Assembly (NCBI GenBank): GCA_947579605.1
Contig: OX388322.1
Coordinates: 5,394,001 to 5,458,000, forward strand
Direction: 5' to 3'
DNA from: Athripsodes cinereus
Lineage: Eukaryota; Arthropoda; Insecta; Trichoptera; Leptoceridae
DNA length: 64,000 nucleotides
Shown piece after piece: positions 42,006-53,601 of this stretch; within the stretch, counting starts at the first letter, position 1; each line of letters begins with the position of its first letter. The notes beneath the pieces were generated by a model. It saw nothing but the letters and a program-made list of their open reading frames with translations. It was not told where the DNA came from and did no database searches. Position numbers and translations under genes: made by a program.

Positions 42006-43444
42006 TATCTATTCAAATTCTGAATAAACAAAGTCCGAAATTCGTAGAATAGATTCAGAGATATGGCTGTCAATGATGGATAAATGATGAACACAATGAA
42101 CAACAGAGTACCCATAAGCAATTGAATGAAAATTATGGAACCTAAAGCTTATGTAAGGACAGGAGTATACTTTGGAATTCGATTATTTCAAACTGCCCTG
42201 CAATAGAAACTGCGGAATGTCAAATTCACTGGAAGCCATAGGTATGTATTTTTGATGCAGTCGGGCTCAGTTTTTATTAAACAAACTCTTCATTCCATTT
42301 ATTCTTAATCGCTACATTGTCGGATACCTAACTGAATGTGAAAACTAAAGTACATTCGAGTGTCAACAAAGTTATTATTTTATTTAATTTAGAATTTCTG
42401 TCTTTCATTGTTACATACACAGGGTATTATTAGTTTGTAGTAGGTAGTAATGTGTTACTTACCATCCTACGTATTCTTCAAACCCTCAAATAACCAACTG
42501 GGGTTGTTTTAATATTGAATAAATAAATTAATAAATAAATGATACAGACTTATCTATCAAAAAGAGTAAACGAAATCAAGATAAGAATATTAGTCAACAG
42601 ACGCCCCATCTGCACAACCAACAGATTGTACAAACTTCTTTTAGTAGAAAACAAGAAAGGTGTTCGGATGCTGACGAATCAGCTTAGGCTGGTTTGAGTG
42701 CATTTTACCCATGGTACATTAACCAATCCTACCAATTTCTGTTCAGAATCGAAATCATAGGAACAACTTTCCCGTTTCTTACTTAAGAGATTTCGCACAA
42801 TTGGTATATAATTATTATTATATACTGACTGAGTAATATTTTGAATATCTTTATTCAATTCAGTTAAATGTAAAAACTACGAATTTCTGTAGATATTTGT
42901 TATCTTTTCAGGAATTTGATATCAATCTCGTTTGCGGTGTATATTTTAAACCCCATATGTAATATCAGAAACATTTATATGTGCGTTGATCGACGGTTTA
43001 AAAGAAAGCATCAGGTGTACGAAATACAGTTTATAGGAATACGCTTTTAGCATTAAAATTCATTGAAAGATATTGTTAGAAATGTATTATATTCATATAC
43101 ACAATGAGTTGTACACTGCAAGGGAATATGATACTTCAGTGTGTTGTAGTACTAGTAGTAGAATTTATAGTACATTGTGCCATTAAGAGATGAGCGAATA
43201 TTAAAATTAATGTATATCCCATAAAAATGTAATGAAACAAAAAAATATACATGTAAAGCCATTATTTTAAGTAATTTTCTTAGTAATCCTATGAGCATTG
43301 TGTTTTTGGTAACAATGAAAAATAAACAGCTTAAAATATTTTACATGTTTTAATATAATGATATTTGTCTTGTGCTTAGAGCTTAGATTGCATTTTTTTT
43401 CAACACTTCACGACATAAGCTTTTCACATGTTGAAAGTATAATA
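42006..43444. other. AT-rich DNA, nothing firm
   Basis: An (AAATA)n-type tail at about 42515-42541. The stretch 42560-42740 is more balanced in composition and may be an old repeat. Confidence 0.35.
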
Positions 43445-43660
43445 TCTTCTTCTTTTTCCTGTGCCATATCAGGTCCCCCCTACATTTGTGATCACTCGGA
43501 CGAAAACCTCCCTGTCCAGTGCTGCTCTGAACAGGTCATCCACCGTCTTTATTCCGGTCCAATCTCTAATGTTGCGCAGCCAGAACATCTGCTTTCTGCC
43601 ACCTCCCCGTCTTCCCTCTACCATGCCCTCCAATATAAGTCGGAGGATAAAGTATAAATA
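43445..43660 (-). pseudogene. LINE C-terminal fragment with short A-rich tail
   Basis: On the - strand the frame reads LEGMVEGRRGGGRKQMFWLRNIRDWTG..., a common LINE C-terminus, and ends near GAAAAAGAAGAAG. It spans about 70 codons, the usual 5'-truncated insertion. Confidence 0.7.
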
Positions 43661-43729
43661 TAAGTATCATATCACATACCTACTTAAAATACAATTATGA
43701 TTAAAAAAAGAAACAACACAATAAATATA

Positions 43730-44175
43730 TCGTTCCTTCAAATGGCATTCAATAGTACTGCAAGGCTTATTTTTTGCGAAGATAAGAATTGTTACATTGC
43801 ACCTTTGCTGAAAAAGTTGCACTGGTTAAGAGTAGGTGAAAGTGTCCAGTACAAAGCTGTGCCTTATATTCTACAAGGCTTTGAATAATATGGCACCTCA
43901 GTTACTTTCTGTGTTTCCAAAACACCTGCAAGTAGACCCTTTCGCTCAGCAAAGACATCCACCAATATGCTGGACGAGATCAATAGAGCAAACAAGTCTT
44001 GCTTACATGACATGGATTTTGGCGTCATCTGGAACCGACTCCCAGAGGATCTTCGAAAAAACCAATCAATAACAACGTTCAGGAGCAAGTTGAAGACATC
44101 GCTTTTTCAACATTGTTTCCCGCGCCCTTGAGATGGATGCTTCATTAAACGGTGCCACATAAATCATCTGACATA
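43730..44175 (+). pseudogene. CR1/L2-like LINE C-terminal relic, frameshifted
   Basis: Two overlapping frames carry the C-terminal consensus of CR1/L2 LINEs: AFNSTARLIF...YIAPLLKKLHWLRVGESVQYKAV (43741-43868), then in another frame ALNNMAPQLLSVFPKHLQ and SSGTDSQRIFEKTNQ, then TFRSKLKTSLFQHC in a further frame. The 3' end resembles that at 44870-45060 (GCGCCCTTGAGATGG ... ATTAAACGG). Confidence 0.75.
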
Positions 44176-44204
44176 CATAAATCTATCTATCTATCTATAC
44201 CCCC

Positions 44205-44490
44205 ACGCCGTGTCCCAGGTGGGGTAGGCAGAGAGAACAGAATGCCGTATAGATCTATCCTTACAATACTTCTTTCGTTTCCTCTACATTCATCCAGTTT
44301 CTCATACATGCACGCCGATTTCTCTTACTCAACACGCGACCGTTCTTAAAAATTTGATCCACGTGTTGAAGCCACGTGATTTTGGGACGTCCGCGCTTCC
44401 TCACACCCGCTCTTTCAGATAAATACATTCTCTTCGCTATCCTTTCATCGCGCATTCGCTCAACATGTCCAAACATACATACATACATTA
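44205..44490 (-). pseudogene. LINE C-terminal fragment
   Basis: The - strand frame MFGHVERMRDERIAKRMYLSE..RGRPKITWLQHVDQIF...RNRRACMRNWMNVEE is the familiar GHVERM..RGRPK.TW LINE tail, open for about 75 codons. A second, shorter copy of its 3' end (CCCAAGTGGGGTAGGCAGAGAG) is at 48018-48140. Confidence 0.75.
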
Positions 44491-44539
44491 AACATTGGTA
44501 AATACAACACGTTCACACATTGTTGTATTTACCAATGTT
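44491..44539. repeat. Perfect 19-bp inverted repeat
   Basis: Arms AACATTGGTAAATACAACA (44491-44509) and its exact reverse complement (44521-44539) around an 11-nt loop. It lies at the upstream edge of the LINE fragment at 44205-44490, after ACATACATACATACATT. Confidence 0.9.
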
Positions 44540-44869
44540 CACGTGTAATTATTATAAATGCGGTATTACAATACATTCAGTGCAGTACAACACTTCAAAC
44601 AAGATGGAACAATCTATTGTAACTGCTTACAATATTGTAGTTTTCGTCTCTGATTATCTCCACTACATTGTCTATACTCAAGTCTACTGCATACTTCTGA
44701 TTCAACTAACTATACCTATATTTCGGAGTGAGAATAAATTGTGTCAAATTTTGGCCACACTGACTTATGATAATATTATTTTATTTTATTTCAGATGAAT
44801 ACACGGCGTGAGCCTTTTACATGTTAAACAAGCAGTATGATGATCAACAAGCACAACATGTTATCTACG

Positions 44870-45060
44870 TAATGTTTTAGCGTTTCGGGGCCAACTGCCT
44901 GGAACCGATTACCAGCGGATTTAAGAAAGAACCAGCCCAACGTTCAGGAGTAAGCTGAAAACACTGCTTTTCAAGAAAAGTCATGGCGCCCTTGAGATGG
45001 TCACGGATCATTAAACGGCGCCAAATATAAATTGTCTTTATTATTATTATTATCTCATAT
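44870..45060 (+). mobile_element. CR1/L2-like LINE 3' end
   Basis: Contains AACGTTCAGGAGTAAGCTGAAAACACTGC (TFRSKLKTL-type codons, short excerpt) and GCGCCCTTGAGATGGTCACGG, shared with the relic at 43730-44175. It ends in TTATTATTATTATT. Confidence 0.65.
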
Positions 45061-45514
45061 CTCATTTATTAAACAAAACAATATTTGATTCTACATTTTG
45101 AACACAATATAAGATTAACAATAAAATTTAAAAATAACATTAAATAACAAAAACCATAAAATATTAAAATAAATTTATGTATATTCAAAATGTAGAACCC
45201 CAACATTATTCGAGTTGGTTCTTCCATGATGTTCTATGAAATAGTACAATCATGGGAGATCACTTACAGAGCTACAGGGACAAAAACCTTCTTACTATCC
45301 TGGTATTTCTTATTATTATTATTGAATTATTTTGCCTTTTTTGGTAGCATATTTCACTCGCGTTAAAAATTCGTTTTATTTTGTGATATCTAGAAAAACA
45401 TAAAAAATTAATCAAGTTTTAGTTTGATTTACGATTTAAAAAAAAATATACAACACAACACGGCTTTCTGGTAAGTACACGTCCAGAGAATGAGTTATAC
45501 CAGAATTCCAAAGT

Positions 45515-45615
45515 TATACTACCTGGATGACGACGCCCACCTGAAAGACCCCCAAAACGATGGAAGCATGAGCAGACCTTTGATTCTAGTAAATAAGATT
45601 AAGAAGAAGAGTTTT
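45515..45615 (+). mobile_element. LINE C-terminal scrap (PPKRWKHEQ)
   Basis: The frame through CCCCCAAAACGATGGAAGC encodes PPKRWKHEQTFDSSK, with an AAGAAGAAGAG tail. Too short to assign a clade. Confidence 0.4.
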
Positions 45616-45711
45616 GAGAGATAGAGGGAGGGGGGGGAGAGAGAAAAAAAATAAAAACTTCAAAATTAAAAGCAATAGCCCACAATCAGACAGCAAATAA
45701 TTTATTCATTG

Positions 45712-45790
45712 TAACATCATGGTATTTAACACAAGTGGGATAGCTAGTGCGACAACAGCTGCATGCAATGTACATACAGATTTTTCACTT
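45712..45790 (-). mobile_element. Family A fragment (3' part)
   Basis: On the - strand TGCATGCAGCTGTTGTCGC, ACTAGCTATCCCACTTGTG, then CCATGATGTTA. Confidence 0.5.
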
Positions 45791-46429
45791 CATGGCATGT
45801 AAAGATAAGAAATTTAACAAATAATATTAAAAAAAATGGGAGATCTTTTTTTCGCTGGAGGTCTCTCAGTAAAAGAAGCGAATGTAAATATGTTGAAAAA
45901 CTTAGATCAACCATACTCAAAAATGATGTCTTATGACTTGGTCTAATTTCGCTCGAACATAATATATATATTCACTTCGCGACATACTTTTATCGTCATC
46001 AAACCACCATCACCACCTTCCACTTAAATATATTTTATTGTATCCATACAAAAAAAAACTGCATGAAAATGACGTCGCGAGATATAGTGTAATTTGGCTC
46101 CAACATATATAGATATTATTATTATTACGTCATCTACTCCGCGACATCCTTTTATTGTGAACGTACAATCATCATCTTCCACTTTTACATATATGCCTTC
46201 CACCCACCGCATGCATACACTACTCACCACCTCACTCACTATATCTCTCAGTGATGCTCTCCTCAAAGGAAGACAAAGGACAAGGAGCTATGTATTGTGG
46301 TATGGTGAAATGAAAGGAAGTGAGTGATGGGTATGATGTTAATATTTTCATCGATAATTTTTTTGCTAACCGTTCAAAATTGCTTAATTATAATAAAAAG
46401 TCTAGTCGATACTGCAACTTCTACTACAA

Positions 46430-46560
46430 TAATTTCACGTCATACCCCACAAATCAGGTAGCCAGTGAACTAACTGCATTTAATAAATATGCGAATTTCC
46501 TTTTCGTGGCAATAAAAATATAAAGCATTCAGAATGGATGGGTCATCGCTGAATTGCAGA
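46430..46560 (-). mobile_element. Family A copy
   Basis: On the - strand GCGATGACCCATCCATTCTG, then ATTTATTAAATGCAGTTAG, TTCACTGGCTACCTG and TTTGTGGGGTATGACG. Confidence 0.5.
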
Positions 46561-47884
46561 TGTTAATTATTTTATACAGAACACTTTTACAAGACACTCG
46601 AAAATTAATTTTACATGGGAGTCTACGGGGTGGCTTTTGAGGGACAAGAACTTACCAAAAAAGTTTCAAATAAGTTTGTTGCAACGCACAAAGAATACAC
46701 ATATGTGATCCTATTTGATCCAAAACCCCGACAAATGAAGACGAGTAGAAAGACCGAAGCTACAGTAGCTGGACGAGGTTGCAGCAGATTGTGTGGCGTT
46801 GGGAGTGAACTGGAGGATAGCTGATTAAGACAGGAAAGATAAGAGAAGAACTTTGTGAAGGGTTAGGATCCGCAAAGGGTTGTGAAGCTGTAGTTTTAAC
46901 TATCATATTAAGAGATCTGACCTCAATGCCAATTTTCCTCTTTATTATACAAATAATTAGTTAATTCGGATAAGTGGAAGTCTCCAGACTTCTGTGATAT
47001 CATAATTAATTAAAGTATATTACAAAAAAAAGACATCGATTTGATTTTTATTGTATTTGAGTATATGGCTTAAATTCAAACTATCAGCAAGAAAAATGTA
47101 GACATTCATTATTTGGATATTTTTTGTGCTTCTGTTTGTTCGATGATTCCAATGGTTCAAAAACATCCCTTAAAGGGAAGACAGATATTAGAGGAGATTG
47201 AAACCTTAAATTAGAATTCTGCACGGTGAAAATGGTTTTATTATTATTATTTGCATACGGTGCATTCACAAAGCATCGTGATTGAAACAGTGCGTATGAT
47301 TTTTTGCATACGGTATATGAACATATTACTATTATCATAAAGAGACACAGACGACGATGACGCGACGAACGACGTGAGGGCCTAATTTGAAAAAAGAACG
47401 GCAGGTTTTCGAAATTCGAAATAAAGATAATAATAACCAGAAACGCGTATTTCTTTCTCTCTTTTGTACGAATGGTAAGGATAAGATGTAAAGGGTAATT
47501 ACTCTTTTCAAATTGACGCCATATTATTACGCTTTCAGTGCGAATGAAGAAAGATACGTCAGTTTTGATTAAGAAATGATGGAAGTTTTTTTTTTTAATT
47601 TGAAGCACCTACTATGATACTTACTGAGTGATGAATGAGAGAAGCTCGAGGAAAAAGTAATAATGTTTAAGAATACGAATCATAAATTTTGACAGATTAT
47701 TAAAAATATAATATTCCTTAAAAGCTTGGATTTTAACTTCATAATAATTAAACAATATTTTGAAATTAAACCCGCAAACTTTGTCATTTTCAAAATGAGT
47801 AACAATAATAAATAAAAGTGCATTGATCATAATATTTACAATTTTATAGAAAAATGCATTCAAATAAAATATACTTAATCATTG
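46561..47884. other. No gene supported
   Basis: Contains a 174-codon - strand ORF (47084-47608) with low-complexity, Lys/Phe/Ile/Ser-rich translation and no domain. It is long for chance in AT-rich DNA, but I do not accept it as a gene without expression or conservation. Confidence 0.35.
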
Positions 47885-47935
47885 TACAGAGGGCAGGTTT
47901 ACCGCAAAGGTGCGATCTCTTCCAACTAACCAATT
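47885..47935 (-). mobile_element. Fragment related to the LINE 3' end at 25860-25917
   Basis: GGCAGGTTTACCGCAAAGGTG followed by CGATCTCTTCCAACTAACC parallels GGCGAGCTTATTGCCTGGG followed by CCAATATCTTCCAGCTAACC at 25873-25917. Short and diverged. Confidence 0.4.
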
Positions 47936-48009
47936 AATTATTAAATTAAATTAACCGCCCATCTTAATTTTTCATTTACCTACAACAAGTTAATTTAGAA
48001 AGAAATAAT

Positions 48010-48140
48010 ACTTTATTATACCCTCACACAATGTCCCAAGTGGGGTAGGCAGAGAGAACGGAACGCCAAATAGATTTATCTTTACACACTTATTTCGCTT
48101 CCTCCACATTCCTACAATTTCTCATGCTCGCACGTTATAA
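48010..48140 (-). mobile_element. 3' fragment of the same LINE family as 44205-44490
   Basis: TGTCCCAAGTGGGGTAGGC and GAACGCCAAATAGATTTATC match 44213-44255. Only the last hundred or so bases of the family are present. Confidence 0.6.
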
Positions 48141-48869
48141 TTAGAAATAGGCTACACAAAAACGTATTTTTTCTGATAATTTATATTTATTTCATTGAAA
48201 AAATAAAATAAGAAGTTAAGCAAGTCTAAATTATAAAAAAATTAAAGAACAAAAAGTAGATTAGACACTAAAGGAGAAACAAAAAATAAATTTAAAAAGA
48301 AACATTTAAACATACTTTTATACTTATAAACATAAAAACGAAATGACTTTTTACAATTGTTTTTATTTCAACACATTAGTACACACGAAGCAACACTTTG
48401 TCTTGTATAAAACAATGAAAACAAAACAAAAATGTACAAAAACACGCATACGTGCAATGTTAAAAAATACAACGGAGTTATGTAGAAATCAACCATCTTA
48501 CAATAAGAATCTAATACAAAAGCACCTTTTGCTAAATAATTTTAGAAGTCATTTCTCTTTGGCATATTTTTTTGCGGGTTGAGCGTAATGCGCGTATTTT
48601 TTTCAATAAAACAATAATTAATATTAATATTTATTGAAGTTTCGCATGCACAACTACAAACAGCTCCGGGGCATCACATTATGAATGTTTTAGTATTATT
48701 TGGTTTGCTTATAGTCTTGCTATAGTGTAAGGTAATCTTAGCATTTCGCCTTGCTATAGTAGTTAGAGGTGGGTACGTTGGAGCAATTACTGGTGATTAT
48801 GTTCTTCACCTCTCAAAGTGATAACGTTTTAGTTCTCAAATCACGCAAGTATATAAGAATCAATTTTTT
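48141..48869. other. AT-rich DNA, nothing identified
   Basis: One 79-codon ORF (48343-48582) is Lys/Thr/Asn-rich without a domain. Confidence 0.4.
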
Positions 48870-49015
48870 TTTTTATCACAATACACGATATCAAAGTGCT
48901 AGAAATGTCATGAAAGAAGTGACTCAATGGCGCAAAGGTGCTCTGAATGGAGGAGTCTGGTGTCTCCCCTTTAATCCAAGTAATATGATAGAGAACGAAT
49001 GAGTTGAGTTGAATT
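48870..49015 (+). mobile_element. RTE-like LINE 3' fragment
   Basis: CACAATACACGATATCAAAGTG, AGAAATGTCATGAAAGAAG and CTCTGAATGGAGGAGTCTGG parallel the last 130 bases of the family. Confidence 0.55.
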
Positions 49016-49104
49016 GAATTAGTATCTAACATTTTATATCATAACGAATTTGATTTCATATCTTTAATTTTTTTTATTTAATTTTTTTTATTAATTCATC
49101 GATA

Positions 49105-49180
49105 AGGTGTGGCACCCATCCTGAATATTGATTTATTATGGTATAGAGAAGATGAATTGTATGTTCATTACCTACATAAT
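49105..49180 (+). mobile_element. Family A fragment (5' part)
   Basis: AAGGTGTGGCACCCATCCTG then ATAGAGAAGATGAATTGTATG parallels the first 75 bases of 49898-50045. Confidence 0.5.
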
Positions 49181-49897
49181 ATTAAATTTAGTCCGATATC
49201 TATTATTTTTCTAATTTTATAGTTAATGCGTACATAAGATTTTTGCCTGTATTAGTCATTAACACGAGAGCACACGCGTGCGCGGGCAAACCTTCACATC
49301 GACAGTTTTTTCGTTATAAAATAAAATCAACGAGATTGTCGAGTTTTTCCTTCTATGATATCCTACCCATCAATAAGCAACATTAATTTTCAGTGAAATC
49401 AGCTCATTAAAATCTTCATAAGTATACTTTTTGCCAGTTTATAGCTGTTCCGCGGGGATTCTCCCACTACGCGTGTCACGGCGTCACTATGCAAGTACTC
49501 ATTCATAAAAAAATATCTGACGGTGTACGGTTCTAGGTTTCGTTTTGCTTTTTTCTTTCCTTGAAACAAATAGGTAAATATTATAATTATGTAGGTACAT
49601 TATAATTGTTCGAACAATGTTTTTTATTATTTTTTTAACGTAGGTACCTACACACATTTAAAACATCAATTTAATATCCGATTTAAAGACAATTTCATTA
49701 CAATTAAAATGTAATGGTTAAAAACTTGTTTAAAACATCGCTTTTTGTGTAGGTACTTCAGATATTGTAAGAACTGGTACAATTTTTTTTCACAAGTGAT
49801 ACAAAAATTATTTTTTCGACAATTCTTTGATTATCATTTTTTTTCGGAATAACATAATAATATATCGATATACTTTATATAGTATAGAATAATATAG
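49181..49897. other. AT-rich DNA, nothing identified
   Basis: No ORF of consequence between the two family A copies. Confidence 0.4.
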
Positions 49898-50045
49898 TGA
49901 TGAGGTTTGCCACCCATCTTGAATTTCTTAAATTTTATTTGCACAGAGAAGACGTCCTGCATGTTTATCACATCCAGCTGTTCTGCTGGCTACTCCACTT
50001 GTGGGATGTGCCGTGATGATGTAGTAGTAGTATTGGTAATAACAG
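49898..50045 (+). mobile_element. Short interspersed repeat, family A (reference copy)
   Basis: About 130 bases: GATGAGGTTTGCCACCCATC, TTGCACAGAGAAGACGTCC, GCATGTTTATCACATCCAGC, TGTTCTGCTGGCTACTCCAC, TTGTGGGATGTGCCG, then a GATGATGTAGTAGTAGTA tail. The A-box/B-box pattern of a tRNA head is not evident. The tail suggests LINE-driven copying. Confidence 0.6.
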
Positions 50046-51054
50046 CTATTATCAATAAGTGAATAAGTAGTGAAATACCTATAATTCTCTGTTGGGTACA
50101 AACATTAAAATAAAACTATAATAATAATAAATATTTATATTGCGAAAGTTAATCCGAAACGAGATGACAAAAAAAAAACAATTGTGTTTGAATGGTGCCG
50201 AAATTCAATAGGAACCCTAAACTACACAATGCATCTTTTTACCTGAATGCGATCCTTACGTACATGGCAATAAAAGTGGGGATTGCCTCACGACGCGTGT
50301 TACCATGGTGTACTGTTTATTCGAAAATATAGGTGATGTTATATTTTTCTATTTCCGTATTAAATAAATAAATTTCCAAAAAATTAAATAATAAAAATTT
50401 GTTGTTTATATTCCAAGGTTCATAATGATGAAGAATTGATAGTTTTACCTTATATAATAACAGAGTTATAAGCATTTAATTGCAAGCGAAGGTTTCCCTC
50501 GCGGTGCGTGTGCTTAAGTTCTATTTGGAGCGCGTGTGCTCTAGTGTTAAAGAATATAATAGACCAGCCATCCATTCGCAGAAGTCTGGCAACTTTAACA
50601 TCCGAAATTCAACACTTAACAAATCTTATCCACCCTGAAGGTGTCAAAGTGGGAAGCCTAGGGCTGACTGGCCAAAATACCCCCGTGTGTGGAATATTTT
50701 GACTTCTCTCCTTCGATGATGTCCCTCTAGTAAAGCGGAGCAAATACAGAAGTAATATTTAATTACGTATATAAAAAAATGAACCGGGGAAATTTTCAGG
50801 GTTTTAATTAGTAATTGAAGTTTTTTGCACAATAAAGAATAGGTGCAATAAAAAAATTATTTTTAATTATACTTAAAAATTATATAATTCAGTAAAAAAA
50901 AAACATTAAAAAAACATATTTAAAAGACAATATATGTAGAGTAAGTTAAAAATGACAGCACTGTTTTAGGTACCTTTAAGCCGGTTAATTTATTTATTTA
51001 TTATATAGGTATTTAAGACAAAAATAGGAAGTCTGGAATGTTTAATATTTTTTT
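50046..51054. other. AT-rich DNA, nothing identified
   Basis: Two ORFs of 62-64 codons overlap on opposite strands near 50640. Neither has a domain. Confidence 0.4.
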
Positions 51055-51165
51055 TTCATTAGCAAGCGGAAAAAACGCGTGTAACAAACATGCAACTAGC
51101 CTTCTCCGTACCAAAAGAAACTGTAAAGTCATTCTGGGTGGGTGGTATACCTCATCCCTGAACTG
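51055..51165 (-). mobile_element. Family A copy
   Basis: On the - strand GGATGAGGTATACCACCCACC, then GTACGGAGAAGGCTAGTTGC, then ATGTTTGTTACACGCG. Confidence 0.5.
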
Positions 51166-51468
51166 AAGATGTTTCATGTCTTAAACGTAATCATTTCACG
51201 AATACCTTTGTCTTTTACAGAAAGAAATGGGAGACCTATTTTTCGTACTTGTTGCTACCGACGTGATTTGCTTAACTTTTACAAGTGTGCGACGCAGACG
51301 GTTGTTAGTACAGTAGGTATGTGGAAAGGGGAATGTCGATTAAAACCTCTCTTTTATTTTGTTAATCATGCAACAATGAAATTATTATAATAATATAAGT
51401 AAGTAGTTTGGATTATTACTCTGTACTAGAAACCGCAACTTGCCTAATTAGTTTTGACGTATTTAGTA

Positions 51469-51522
51469 TAACGTGAGCTCCCGTGGTAGTACTTTGCCAC
51501 GGCTAGCTTGGGGGCCACGTTA
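51469..51522. repeat. Nested inverted repeats at the LTR edge
   Basis: Outer arms TAACGTG (51469-51475) and CACGTTA (51516-51522) enclose inner arms CCGTGG (51481-51486) and CCACGG (51497-51502). It is duplicated at the internal edge of the other LTR (58991-59044), where it abuts the primer site. Confidence 0.75.
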
Positions 51523-53601
51523 CAAGATATGTTCCTCTTAAGTAGGTGGGTACTAATATACAAAATAAAAAAAATAATAATTATAATTATAAATACGATT
51601 TATTCAAGGGAATAAATTATATGCATGGACCAATGCAAAATAAACTCAAACAATAACACTGACGTGTTCACACAGTAAAAAAAAAACACATGTAAGTACT
51701 ATTATCATATAGTAATAGAATATAAGTAATGTACAAAAATTATAAATAAAAAACAATTACTTCTTCGATGCGCTGGCTAAACGCGAGGGCGCGACCCTCA
51801 GCGATTGTAGTACAATTAACACAATGTCTATATATGTGTCACGAAGAGTCCAGTTGCAGTGCACAAATATAGTTCCCGATGAACAACTTCACAATGGAAT
51901 ATTTTATCAATAGTCTATTAATCACTCGTCGAATATATGATATTGCAATCAAATTAAAAAAATAGTCTCAGATGATAGTAATGAAATTCACTTTTCAATT
52001 TATTTCTCACTTTCGATGAATCACTTCTCACTTAGGTATTTGTATATCGTAAATACCTAGCAGACAAGGCGAGTACTATATCGGTGTTACGCGCACGGAT
52101 GTTGAAAAACTTCTGAACTCTCGTCCTTGAACTGCGCTGGCTTATATAGTTCTCCGGGGCGGCAGACAGAGACAGAAATAAAATTGTTCTGTCTCCTTCT
52201 ATGTCCTTGTACTTTTCTTCAATGGCAGTATAAAATAGTATGTATTTTAAATTTGATTGCTTTATCATAATATGAAGAATATTAAAATGATTAAAATGCG
52301 ATGTTTTTTTTCTTTCTTGAAGTTACAGCCGTTTTTCGGAAGATAATTATCAAACAAGATTATTTACATACATTTGAATTATGGAACAAATACTTAACTT
52401 ATCTTAACATATGCAAAATTATTTACAATCAATTTTCACCTAGATATCTACATCTCTAAACAACAATTTATTTAATTAAATACATTTTCATGTTCTTTTG
52501 ATATACATAGGTATCGTAGAATTTTAAAACAATAGTTATGACTCTAAGATTATCATAAAGTTTGATCCTATACCTACCGATACAATTTACTTAGCAACAT
52601 CAATTTATAATTTACATACTCGATCTACTTTAAATATAAAACAAATCTCAATTGTAACATATCGTCATAATATATTATTGAAATCATTATATATTATTAG
52701 TGTACACCTCTGTCTATCAACAAGCAATTATTTACATATCAAACATTATTTTTTCTTATAATATCCAATTATTTACATACGTCCTTAATCAAATTTATAA
52801 TTACAATTGTTTTTTTTTTAATATGCAAAACTTTCTTTATACCTATCTCAATGCCAGATATTAAGTCCAAATTATATTTTTCAATATAGTGACAATATCC
52901 CATAAGTCGTGTGACTTGATAGATATTTATTAGATACAATGAATCAGTGATACAATTAATCATTGGATGAACACATCTATATAATTATAATAAAATTTAT
53001 TCTTTCCGTACTAGTAAATATTAACTACCTACTATATTATTTACATTTTTACCTATTTAAACATTTCTTTTACTCAATTATTTACTATATGCAATATTTA
53101 CACAGGTTAGGTATATTTTAGGATCTCTCATACGACCCAATGTATTATCACATACATCATATCAAAAATCATACAAAATAAATTAGAATTAAAATATTCC
53201 TATACCTAGCGCGGACATTAGTCATTATTAATAAACAGGTGTAAAAACAAAACACTTTGTTATACAAAAGGGAATATCATAAAGCCATTAATATTTTTGT
53301 AGAAAAAGTTACAACAAAATAAAATTACCCAGCGGCTAAGTGAGTAGTCACCAGAACTCTCATTGTTATATGGGATAGTTATAATCCTGCCATTGTTTAT
53401 TTAACTTTCACTAATACATACAATAGTATCTAAGTGCAGGTAGATATATAGGTAGGTACATAAAAATAGATGCATCAATATTTGGATTTTTCTAGACTTT
53501 CTTGCGAACTCTATTATTTGAAATAAATATTCCCGTATCAACAAAACAATATTATATTCATCATAATGTTTTCCGTCATAATTAATTGGCAATGCATATC
53601 A
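51470..53601 (-). repeat. 3' LTR (element sense) of the long-LTR gypsy element
   Basis: 2132 bp, identical by eye to 58992-61123. It contains six TGTAAATA motifs (element sense) upstream of its TATA box, at + coordinates 52361, 52420, 52729, 52770, 53038 and 53095. An AATAAA signal in element sense lies at 51599-51604. It ends in nested inverted repeats (51469-51522). Confidence 0.93.
51599..51604 (-). terminator. Polyadenylation signal candidate in 3' LTR
   Basis: AATAAA on the - strand about 540 bases downstream of the TATA box, in the expected R/U5 portion. The same motif sits in the other LTR. Confidence 0.5.

Noticed and set aside
46615..46824. LINE C-terminal scrap
   Set aside because: The translation only vaguely resembles LINE tails, with no GRP..W block in a convincing frame.
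47084..47608. 174-codon - strand ORF as a host gene
   Set aside because: The translation is low-complexity and hydrophobic/basic without a domain, and the composition matches the surrounding AT-rich DNA. No exon neighbours or promoter seen.
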